A stretch of 64,000 nucleotides of DNA from Candidimonas humi (GTDB taxonomy: Bacteria > Pseudomonadota > Gammaproteobacteria > Burkholderiales > Burkholderiaceae_B): positions 248,001-312,000 of the forward strand of contig NZ_JAHTBN010000001.1 of NCBI RefSeq assembly GCF_019166065.1, read 5' to 3'. Shown in pieces: positions 37,514 through 44,490 of this stretch. The first letter of the stretch is position 1. Each line of letters begins with the position of its first letter. The position numbers were made by a program, and so were the translations under genes. The notes beneath the pieces were generated by a model. The model was not told the origin of the DNA, did not search any database, and saw nothing but the letters and a program-made list of their open reading frames with translations.

Positions 37514-37843
37514 TCAGTCCCCCGGCTGCCCTATGGTGCCGAACTGGACAGGCGTCTTGGCATAGAACAGGTTCAGTTCGGGTTCGGCCAGCAGCCGCTG
37601 CATGATGGCGTCGCATTCCTGGTCGGAGACCACCATGGTGATTTCCACCGGCTGCTCGGTGAGGTCGAAGAAATGCGCCGAATGCAGCCTGTGGTGATGG
37701 CCGACTCCCTCCTGGGCGATGAATACCGTGACGCCGCGTATCTGCATGGATTGCGCGAGCTCCAGCAGCCATTGATGCAGCGGACGATGGTTGTGGACAT
37801 GGCTTTGCTGGGTAAAGAACGTAAGTTGGTATCCCTTCATCAT
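37514..37843 (-). CDS. DUF190 family protein (fluoride cassette 2)
   Basis: 109 residues, closely related to the copy at 25767-26093 (MKGYQLTFFTQQSHVHNHRPLHQWLLELAQSMQIRGVTVF, HHRLHSAHFFDLTEQPVEITMVVSDQECDAIM). Its ribosome-binding site region GAGGGAATGCCATC is complementary over 11 nt to the aptamer of the riboswitch at the head of the same transcript. It follows crcB2 after 120 bp. Function unknown; it is the constant companion of crcB here. Confidence 0.88.
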   Translation of the reverse strand: MMKGYQLTFFTQQSHVHNHRPLHQWLLELAQSMQIRGVTVFIAQEGVGHHHRLHSAHFFDLTEQPVEITMVVSDQECDAIMQRLLAEPELNLFYAKTPVQFGTIGQPGD

Positions 37844-37963
37844 GATGGCATTCCCTCTCTTTCTGTGTTTACGTGGTCAATGACGGTGGTGGATCTGCAA
37901 GAGGATTGGTGGACGCGTCGGCGGGGCGCCGCGGCATCGGCGGGCGGGCGTGGCGCCGCATGC

Positions 37964-38350
37964 TCAGATGCCGCGCGCCAGGAAGCGCACCAGCACGACG
38001 CCCAGCAGAGTCAGGCACACGGAGCCCGTCACATGTATGCCGATCTCGAACGCGGCCGTAGCCAGTTCGCGGCTCTGTATCAGCGTGGCGGTTTCCATGG
38101 AGAAAGTGGAGAAGGTCGTCAGGCCGCCCATGAAGCCGGTAATGACGAACAAGCGCCATTCGGGCGCCAGGCCGGCGTAATGGCGGAAGAATTCGTTGGC
38201 CACGCCGATCAGCAGGCCGCCCACGAGATTGGCCGCCAGGGTTCCCAGCGGAATAACCGGCCATACGGAATTGAGCGCCATGCTCAGCGCCCAGCGCAGC
38301 AGGGCGCCGAGCGCGGCCCCGACGGCGATCGCAATGACGGAGCTCAGCAT
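37964..38350 (-). CDS. crcB: Fluoride ion channel CrcB/Fluc (copy 2)
   Basis: 128 residues, four membrane helices, with [42 protein letters not shown] and GALLRW, the same key motifs as copy 1. Each Fluc monomer normally forms an antiparallel homodimer. Two separate crcB genes can encode an obligate heterodimer in some bacteria, but each copy here has its own riboswitch and promoter, so two homodimeric channels are as likely. The start at 38350 follows an AAGG element. The fluoride riboswitch ends 202 bp upstream. Confidence 0.96.
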   Translation of the reverse strand: MLSSVIAIAVGAALGALLRWALSMALNSVWPVIPLGTLAANLVGGLLIGVANEFFRHYAGLAPEWRLFVITGFMGGLTTFSTFSMETATLIQSRELATAAFEIGIHVTGSVCLTLLGVVLVRFLARGI

Positions 38351-38551
38351 GGCTCAGCCTTGCGTGCGCGAGTCTTCGGGCGTCTGCCCGGCAGCGGGCG
38401 AAGCGCGCAAGCGGCAGGACAACTGGGTAGAGGAGGAATGGGGGAAAGCGGAGCTGCACGGTGTCATGGCGCCAGATGTTTTCAATACTTGAATACGACC
38501 CGGTCGACACCGCGAGGCAAATCATTTCCTGCAGTTCCGCACCGGGACCAT

Positions 38552-38605
38552 GCAGGCATCATCATCCGGAACTAAGCCGGCGTTTATCGGAGGAATGCCA
38601 TCTCC
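38552..38605 (-). ncRNA. Fluoride riboswitch 2 (crcB motif) of crcB2
   Basis: Minus strand: GGAGATGGCATTCCTCC, then GATAAACGCCGG, a short loop, CCGG and GATGATGATGCCTGC. The GGCAT/ATGCC pseudoknot partners are kept. It leads into crcB2. It is arranged head to head with riboswitch 3, 138 bp apart. Confidence 0.93.
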
Positions 38606-38616
38606 GTAGGGCATTC

Positions 38617-38645
38617 ATTGTATCAACGAGGGTAGGGCTGCGCAA
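38617..38645 (-). promoter_or_regulatory. Promoter of fluoride riboswitch 2
   Basis: Minus-strand TTGCGC, 17 bp, TACAAT. The -10 ends 11 nt before the aptamer starts, so the transcript begins almost directly with the riboswitch. Confidence 0.72.
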
Positions 38646-38705
38646 TTTAAAAATGCGTCTGCACTTGCGCCTGTTGCGCGGATATAGCCAAGTGCGCGCA
38701 GCGCA

Positions 38706-38734
38706 TTGCGCAAACATGGACTGGCCTGTAAACT
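38706..38734 (+). promoter_or_regulatory. Promoter of fluoride riboswitch 3
   Basis: TTGCGC, 17 bp, TAAACT on the plus strand. The aptamer begins 9 nt after the -10, as expected for a 5'-terminal riboswitch. The -35 is identical to those of riboswitches 1 and 2. Confidence 0.65.
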
Positions 38735-38743
38735 TGATCGCAA

Positions 38744-38795
38744 GGAGATGGCATTCCTCCTCAAAACCGCCACCATACCGGCTAATGATGCCTAC
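38744..38795 (+). ncRNA. Fluoride riboswitch 3 before the complex-I-like operon
   Basis: GGAGATGGCATTCCTCC, TCAAAACCGCC and GGCTAATGATGCCTAC are found in order, with pseudoknot partners GGCAT and ATGCC. One base differs from the usual CTGATGATGCC (A for G). A short hairpin with CCCC and GGGG arms follows at 38808-38820. It stands 155 bp before the first gene of the six-gene operon. Confidence 0.93.
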
Positions 38796-38950
38796 CTGTT
38801 CTTGCCTCCCCATACGGGGAAAAGGATTGGTGATGCCGGTGTCCAAAGTCCCGATAAGTTCCCAGCTTCCATGCCCGCGCAACGCCCGCCTACGCGACGT
38901 GTCGTACCGCGGCCGGCATCTTCGGCGCGCGCCCTGAGCGAGGATGCGAC

Positions 38951-39895
38951 ATGGTACGGGACATCTTGCTTCAGATCGCACAGGTTGCCACCGTCGTCAT
39001 TTTCGCCCCTTTGCTGCAGGGCCTGATCCTGCAGTGGCAGGAGCGGGTACAGCGCGCACAGGGGCCCGGCATCTGGCAGCCGTATCGTGATTTATGGAAG
39101 CTCTTCCACAAGGAAATCGTGGTTCCGCAGACCGCCGGCTTCATCTATTGGCTGGCGCCGATACTGGCCTTCACCTGCATGCTGACGGTGCCGATGCTGA
39201 TCCCGGTGCTGACCAACTATCCCTTGCCGCAGTCCGACATGGGAGACCTGCTGGGCGGCGGCTTCGTGCTGACGCTGGGCGCGTTCATGATTTCCCTGGC
39301 GGGCCTGGATTCCGGCAGCGCATACGGCGGCATAGGCTCGTCGCGCTCGGTCATGCTCGGAATTCTCGCGGAACCCACGCTCATCCTGGTGTTCGTCGGC
39401 ATTACGCTGCTGGCCAAATCCATGTTGCCGTTCGTGGTCAACCATCTGCTGGTGCAGCAGCCAGAAGTCTACTGGGGCCCCGCGCATCTGTTCCTGGTGG
39501 CCGCTTTCTTCATCCTGCTGCTGGTCGAGACCGACAGGCTGCCCATACATTCCAGCACCCACATCGAGGTCTACATGATCGAAGAGGCGCGCATCCTGGA
39601 ATATTCCGGCCCGCTGCTCGCGCTGCTGAAGTGGGGCTCGATGATGAAGCAGTTCATCCTGTACACGATTTTCTGCAATGTGCTGGTGCTGCCCTGGGGC
39701 CTTTCGTACAAGGGCGAAGCGCTAGGTGTATTGGGATCGTTGCTGGCGCTGGGCCTGAAATTCATGCTGGTCTCGCTGGTCGTGGTGTTTGTCGAGACGG
39801 CGCAATCCAGGTTGCGCTACTACCGCTACCAGGAACCCCTGGCGGCATCGTTCCTGCTGGCCATATTGGCCATCGTCGCCAACCAGGTGAGGTGA
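38951..39895 (+). CDS. Complex-I-like membrane subunit, NuoH/HyfC/HycD type
   Basis: 314 residues with about eight membrane segments. It aligns by motif with the NuoH/HycD/HyfC subunit that joins the hydrophilic arm to the membrane arm: LQEWQERVQRAQGPGIWQPYRDLWKLFHKE near the N-terminus and ETDRLPIHSSTHIEVYMIEEARILEYSGPLLALLKWGS in the middle, with the acidic residues of the loop kept. It is the first gene of a six-gene operon under fluoride riboswitch 3, with GAGGA before the ATG. The hydrogenase-4 or formate hydrogenlyase name reflects ancestry, not proven activity. Confidence 0.88.
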   Translation: MVRDILLQIAQVATVVIFAPLLQGLILQWQERVQRAQGPGIWQPYRDLWKLFHKEIVVPQTAGFIYWLAPILAFTCMLTVPMLIPVLTNYPLPQSDMGDLLGGGFVLTLGAFMISLAGLDSGSAYGGIGSSRSVMLGILAEPTLILVFVGITLLAKSMLPFVVNHLLVQQPEVYWGPAHLFLVAAFFILLLVETDRLPIHSSTHIEVYMIEEARILEYSGPLLALLKWGSMMKQFILYTIFCNVLVLPWGLSYKGEALGVLGSLLALGLKFMLVSLVVVFVETAQSRLRYYRYQEPLAASFLLAILAIVANQVR

Positions 39896-39898
39896 AGC

Positions 39899-40579
39899 AT
39901 GCTTGCCGCCCATTTGCCGCCGCTGGCCGATTCGCTGTTCAGCCTGCTGGCGATCTGCAGCCTGCTGCTGGCTTTCGTCATGCTGGGTTCGCGCTGGCTC
40001 AAGGATTACCTGCTCGCCTTTGCCGCGGAGTCATGGCTGATCGCCATTCTGTCGGCTGCTGTCGGCTACTACGGGCATTACACCGAGCTCTATCTCATCG
40101 CCGTGCTTACCGCGCTGTTCCGCGGAGTGGCGCTGCCCTGGATGATCCTGCGCGTAGTCGTGCGCCTGGACGTGGACCGCGAGCTGCATGAACGCCTGTC
40201 GCCCAGCATGAGCCTGGTAATAGGTGGGCTGCTGACGCTATTCGCCTTCGTGGTTTCCAATCACCTGGCCGCCAATCTAGGGGTCACAGGCACGGTCGCC
40301 GTGCTGGCCCTGACCGTGATGCTGTCGATGAAGCTGATCGGCTTCCTGATGCTGAGCGTGCGCGGCGAGGCCATCAGCCAGGTGCTGGGCCTGCTGGTGC
40401 TGGAAAACGGCATATTCCTGGGCAGCCAGATCCTGGTTCCGGGCATGCCGCTGCTGATCGAGCTGGTCATCCTGTTCGACCTGCTGGTGGTGGTGGCTTG
40501 CTTCGGCATCCTGGTGCGCTACCTGGCGGCGCATGCCGGCGCCACCAACGCCCGAGCCTTGCGCAAGCTGGTGGGGTGA
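39899..40579 (+). CDS. Complex-I-like membrane subunit, HyfE type
   Basis: 226 residues with about seven membrane segments, resembling hydrogenase-4 component E (HyfE), whose C-terminal part is NuoK-like. The region LGLLVLENGIFLGSQILVPGMPLLIELVILFDLLVVVACFGIL carries the two membrane Glu residues typical of NuoK proton paths. It begins 3 bp after the previous gene and ends 4 bp before the next. Presence of HyfE marks the complex as group-4-hydrogenase-related rather than ordinary NADH dehydrogenase. Confidence 0.82.
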   Translation: MLAAHLPPLADSLFSLLAICSLLLAFVMLGSRWLKDYLLAFAAESWLIAILSAAVGYYGHYTELYLIAVLTALFRGVALPWMILRVVVRLDVDRELHERLSPSMSLVIGGLLTLFAFVVSNHLAANLGVTGTVAVLALTVMLSMKLIGFLMLSVRGEAISQVLGLLVLENGIFLGSQILVPGMPLLIELVILFDLLVVVACFGILVRYLAAHAGATNARALRKLVG

Positions 40580-40583
40580 GCTC

Positions 40584-42110
40584 ATGGCCATCGCCTGGTG
40601 CATCGCCCTCATTTTGCTGGCCCCCTTGGCCGCGGCCTTGATCTGTGCCGTCGTGCGCCATGCCCGCGCCGCGGAATTCCTGAACCTGGCCGCGGCATTG
40701 CTGGCTTTCGCGGCCACGTTGCGGCTGCTGCCGCTGAGCTTGGGCGGCCCGTTGTATCTGCTCTCGAACTACATCGTGGTGGACCCCATCGGCGCCTGGG
40801 TGCTGCTGTGCGTGGCCAGCGTCTACCTGCTGGGATCCATCTACGCCATCGGCTACATGCGCAATGTGGGAGAAGACGCACGCCTGCATCGTTTTTATGC
40901 GCTGTATGCCGGGTTCGGATTCACCACGCTGGCCTGTCCTTTCATGAACAACGTCGGGGTGTACTGGATCGCCATCGAGCTCACCACGCTGGTGTCCACC
41001 TTCCTGGTGTGTTTCGAGCTGGACGGCGAAAGCATAGAGGCCGCCTGGAAATACATCGTGGTCGTCTCGGCCGGCATCAGCCTGGCGCTGCTGGGCACCG
41101 TGCTCTATTACTGGGGCGGCAGCCTGGTCTTGGGGCAGACCTACGACATGACATGGCAGGCGCTGCGCGAGGCGGCGCCGCACCTGGATCGCTCGATCGC
41201 CACTGCATCGTTCCTGCTGGTTACCATAGGCTTCGGCACCAAGGTCGGGCTGGCGCCCATGCACACCTGGCTGCCGGACGCCCACAGCGAGGGCCCGGCG
41301 CCGGTTTCCGTGATGCTGTCCGGCGCGCTGCTGAATACCGCAATGATAGGCATAGCCCGCTACCTGCAGATAAGCGACGCGGCGCGCCTCGGCCCGATAC
41401 CCAGAACCGTGGTGGTGGCGCTGGGCGTGGCCTCGCTGTTCATCGCGGCGCTGTTTATCGTGCGCCAGACCAATATCAAGCGCCTGATGGCGTATTCCAG
41501 TATCGAGCACATGGGCGTGCTGGCCCTGGGCTTCGGCTTCGGCGGCCCGCTGGGCATCGCGGGCGCGCTCTACCACATGCTGAACCATTCCCTGAATAAA
41601 TCGCTGATGTTCTTCGGCGCCGGCAATGCGGTGCAGTCCTGGGGAAGCCTGGAGATCAAGTCCATACGCGAAGTGCCCAAGCGCTGGGGCGCTCCGGGCT
41701 GGCTGTGGCTGGCCGGCGCAGTGGCCATCACCGGCGCGCCTCCCTTCGGCTTGTTCCTGAGCGAGATCGTGATACTGCGGGCGGGCCTGGCAAGCATCAA
41801 CGGCTGGGCGGTGTTCGCAATGGCGGTGCTGCTCATCGTGATTTTTGCCGGCTTCCTGAATCATTTCCGGGCCATGTACTTCGGCCGCCCCGCGCCGGGC
41901 GCGGCCGGGACAGGCCCGGCTCCGGGGCGGGAATCGCGCGGGCCGCATACGGCAGGCGGCGGCCCGTTGGCGCCGCTGCGCCTGTGGTGCGTGGTCCCCA
42001 TGTGGCTGGCATTCATCCCGCTGCTGGTACTGGGGCTGTGGTGGCCCGACGCCATCTTGCGCTTTTTTGCCACGGCCGCGGCGAGCCTGGGCATGGGAGG
42101 CGGAACATGA
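40584..42110 (+). CDS. Antiporter-like membrane subunit, HyfF/NuoN-NuoM type
   Basis: 508 residues, about 14 membrane segments, proton-conducting transporter family. Key charged residues are in place: Glu in VYWIAIELTTLVSTFLV, Lys in AWKYIVVVSAG, Lys in GFGTKVGLAPMHTWLPDAHSEGPAPVSVMLSG, and Lys in MLNHSLNKSLMFFGAGNA. The start at 40584 is chosen over the longer frame because it lies 4 bp after the previous stop. It overlaps the next gene by 4 bp. It likely pumps protons or exchanges cations. Confidence 0.88.
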   Translation: MAIAWCIALILLAPLAAALICAVVRHARAAEFLNLAAALLAFAATLRLLPLSLGGPLYLLSNYIVVDPIGAWVLLCVASVYLLGSIYAIGYMRNVGEDARLHRFYALYAGFGFTTLACPFMNNVGVYWIAIELTTLVSTFLVCFELDGESIEAAWKYIVVVSAGISLALLGTVLYYWGGSLVLGQTYDMTWQALREAAPHLDRSIATASFLLVTIGFGTKVGLAPMHTWLPDAHSEGPAPVSVMLSGALLNTAMIGIARYLQISDAARLGPIPRTVVVALGVASLFIAALFIVRQTNIKRLMAYSSIEHMGVLALGFGFGGPLGIAGALYHMLNHSLNKSLMFFGAGNAVQSWGSLEIKSIREVPKRWGAPGWLWLAGAVAITGAPPFGLFLSEIVILRAGLASINGWAVFAMAVLLIVIFAGFLNHFRAMYFGRPAPGAAGTGPAPGRESRGPHTAGGGPLAPLRLWCVVPMWLAFIPLLVLGLWWPDAILRFFATAAASLGMGGGT

Positions 42111-43603
42111 ACCCGCCGCGGATCGAAGACATGGATACAGGCGATTTGCAGGCGCGCTGCAAACTGCTGGTGGAACACAGCGGCACCATGCTGTTCGCCT
42201 ATGCATGGCTGCCGCCGGGGGGCCGGGGCCAGCCGGAATTGCGCTACGTCGTGCAGGAAACCACCAAGTCGCCGCTATGCGTCTGGCGCTGCCGCCCGGA
42301 TGCCCGCGGCGTGCCGAGCCTGGCGGCCTTGCAGCCGCTGATGTCGTGGTACGAGCGCGAGATCACCGATATGTGCGGCCTGGCCTTCGAGAACCAGCCG
42401 CAGCCCGAGCCGCTGATATTCCTGCCGGGCGCCGAAATGAGCCAGCCGCCGCTGGATGCTTCGGGCCGCGAGCCGCTGTTGAGCTATCGCGCCGTGCCTT
42501 ACGAGCTGCCCGAAATGTCCGGGCCGGATCGCGACGACATCCAGCAATTGCCCTTCGGGCCGGTGCGCGCCGGGGTGGTCGAGTCGGCGCAGTTCGTATT
42601 CTTCTACATCGGCGAGGCCATACTTCACTATCACGCCCAGTTGTTCTTCAAGCACCGCGGCATGGAAAAGCGCTTCGAAGGACAATCGCCGGAACTCGCG
42701 GTATTGCTGGCCGAGCGCGTATCGGGCGTGGGCTCGGTCGCCCATGCCCTGGCATACAGCCAGGCGGTGGAGGCCGCGGCCGGCTGCGAGGTGCCCGAGC
42801 GCGCGCAGGCCCAGCGGCTGGTCCTGGCCGAGCTCGAACGGCTCTACAACCACTTGCATTATCTGGCGCACCTGAGCCACACCACGACGCTCAAGGTGGG
42901 CGAGGCCGAAGGCCTCTACCTGGAAGAACTCGCCAAGCAAATCAACGGCAAGATCTGCGGCAGCCGCTTGCTGCGCAGCGTGATCGTGCCCGGGGGGCTG
43001 CGCCGCGAGCTGTCGCTGCGCAACCTGGAGTCCGAGCTCGACGCGCTGCACAAGCAGATTTCCACTTACATGCGCATGCTGGAAAGCAGCACGCCGCACC
43101 TGGACCGGCTGATTACCAACGGCATCCTGGGCGGCCGGGCCGCCTATGACCAGGGCGCCACCGGCCCCATCGAACGGGCCAGCGGGCGCGAGCGAGACTT
43201 GCGCAGCGACCAGGCCTATGGCGGCTACGAGCATTGGCCGGTGCGTGTGGCGAGGGCGCATGCGGGCGACGCCCATGCCCGACAGCAAGTGCGGATTGCC
43301 GAGATCGAGCACAGCCTGGAAGTGCTCAGCCATGTGCTGAACCAGATGCCGCGCGGCCCGGTGCGCAGCCCTTGCGTGGCGCGGGCGCATGCCGAAGGGC
43401 TGGGTTGGGCCGAGTCGCCGCGCGGGGGCCTGTTCTATGCGGTGCACATGGGGCCGGAAGGCCGCCTGGCGCGCGTCAAGATCAAGTCCCCCAGCTTTTC
43501 CAACTGGCGCGTGTTCCCGTTTACCGTGCATGACAGCAACATGATGGATTATGCGATCAATGAAGCGAGCTTCGGCCTGACCATGGCCGGCTGCGACCGC
43601 TAG
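42107..43603 (+). CDS. Complex-I/hydrogenase large subunit-like protein lacking NiFe cysteines (HyfG/NuoCD type)
   Basis: 498 residues. The N-terminal part (1-110) is a NuoC-like domain ending in ETTKSPLCVWRCRP and WYEREITDMCGLAFENQPQP. The C-terminal part (140-498) is NuoD-like. In NiFe hydrogenases four Cys bind the metal, two in ERVCGxC and two in DPCxxC. Here the first motif reads ERVSGVGSVAH (Ser206, Gly209) and the second region ends SFGLTMAGCDR, so all four ligand positions are lost. The protein cannot be a NiFe hydrogenase or formate hydrogenlyase; it fits the Ehr (energy-converting hydrogenase-related) group. The start overlaps hyfF-like ATGA. Confidence 0.87.
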   Translation: MNPPRIEDMDTGDLQARCKLLVEHSGTMLFAYAWLPPGGRGQPELRYVVQETTKSPLCVWRCRPDARGVPSLAALQPLMSWYEREITDMCGLAFENQPQPEPLIFLPGAEMSQPPLDASGREPLLSYRAVPYELPEMSGPDRDDIQQLPFGPVRAGVVESAQFVFFYIGEAILHYHAQLFFKHRGMEKRFEGQSPELAVLLAERVSGVGSVAHALAYSQAVEAAAGCEVPERAQAQRLVLAELERLYNHLHYLAHLSHTTTLKVGEAEGLYLEELAKQINGKICGSRLLRSVIVPGGLRRELSLRNLESELDALHKQISTYMRMLESSTPHLDRLITNGILGGRAAYDQGATGPIERASGRERDLRSDQAYGGYEHWPVRVARAHAGDAHARQQVRIAEIEHSLEVLSHVLNQMPRGPVRSPCVARAHAEGLGWAESPRGGLFYAVHMGPEGRLARVKIKSPSFSNWRVFPFTVHDSNMMDYAINEASFGLTMAGCDR

Positions 43604-43671
43604 GAGCGGGCCCGTACCGAAAGAGGCGGGCGCTTTCCCTGCGGGCCCGCTGCGAGCAACAGGAGAACGAC

Positions 43672-44490
43672 ATGCCCTTGTGGACTTTGTACGGCTTGAT
43701 GCAAGGCAAGGCCAGCACGGCCTGGCCCCGTTCGGGCAACGAGGGGCAGGAAGGTGTGCTGGGCATGCCGCGCTACGACCCCGAGTTGTGCGAGGATGGC
43801 TGCAGGCGTTGCGTCGACGCCTGCCTGCCGCATGCCATCACTCTGGCAGCCGACGGGCCGCAAGGGCGGCTGGACGTGGATTACGGGCGCTGCATCGTAT
43901 GCCAGGCCTGTGTCGAGGCTTGCCCCAGCGGAGCCTTCAGCGCTTCGGGCGACTGGGCCTTCGGCGTGCGCCGGCGCGAAGACCTGGTATGGGCGCAGGC
44001 GCTGGCCTCGCATGAGGCGGGCCGGCTCCGGGATACGGTCCGGCGAGTCTTCGGCAGGAGCCTGCACGTGCGCCACGTCGACGCGGGTTCCTGCAACGGC
44101 TGCGAGTCGGAGCTCCAGGCCCTGAACAATCCGTTCTACAACCTGCATCGCCTGGGCATATTCTTCACGCCGTCCCCGCGTTTCGCCGATCTGCTGCTGG
44201 TGACCGGGCCGGTGACGTATGCAATGCGCGGCCCCTTGATGGAAACCTACGAAGCCATGCCGGCGCCGAAATTCGTCATGTCCATGGGAACCTGTGCGGT
44301 ATCGGGCGGCGTGAACGGCGGCGGCTATGCTTGCGGCAATGGCTTGGACGGCATGCTTCCCGTCGACGTCTATCTGCCGGGCTGCCCGCCCAATCCGGCA
44401 GCCATTATCCAGGCCTTGCTGTTGCTGCTCGAGCGCGGTGCCCAGCAGGTGCACGGGGGCCGAATGGATCGAGGAGGCCAGGATGGCTGA
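43672..44490 (+). CDS. Fused 2x[4Fe-4S] ferredoxin / NuoB-like small subunit (HyfH-HyfI fusion)
   Basis: 272 residues. Two 4Fe-4S motifs come first: C40, C44, C47, C51 (spacing Cx3Cx2Cx3C, slightly atypical) and C74, C77, C80, C84 (regular CxxCxxCxxxCP). A NuoB-like domain follows with all four N2-cluster cysteines (C141, C144 in SCNGCESE, C208 in GTCAVSGG, C238 in PGCPPNP). In E. coli these are the separate proteins HyfH and HyfI. The intact electron wire beside a metal-less large subunit means redox chemistry is still likely. Start follows AGGAG. Confidence 0.87.
   Translation: MPLWTLYGLMQGKASTAWPRSGNEGQEGVLGMPRYDPELCEDGCRRCVDACLPHAITLAADGPQGRLDVDYGRCIVCQACVEACPSGAFSASGDWAFGVRRREDLVWAQALASHEAGRLRDTVRRVFGRSLHVRHVDAGSCNGCESELQALNNPFYNLHRLGIFFTPSPRFADLLLVTGPVTYAMRGPLMETYEAMPAPKFVMSMGTCAVSGGVNGGGYACGNGLDGMLPVDVYLPGCPPNPAAIIQALLLLLERGAQQVHGGRMDRGGQDG

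Noticed and set aside
38355-38468. 37-codon ORF ending just before crcB2
   Set aside because: It ends 3 bp before the crcB2 start but lacks a ribosome-binding site and has low-complexity Ser/Thr-rich content, unlike the candidate before crcB1.
42107-43603. Annotation as active hydrogenase-4 or formate hydrogenlyase large subunit
   Set aside because: All four NiFe cysteine positions are substituted and no hydrogenase maturation or formate dehydrogenase gene is nearby.
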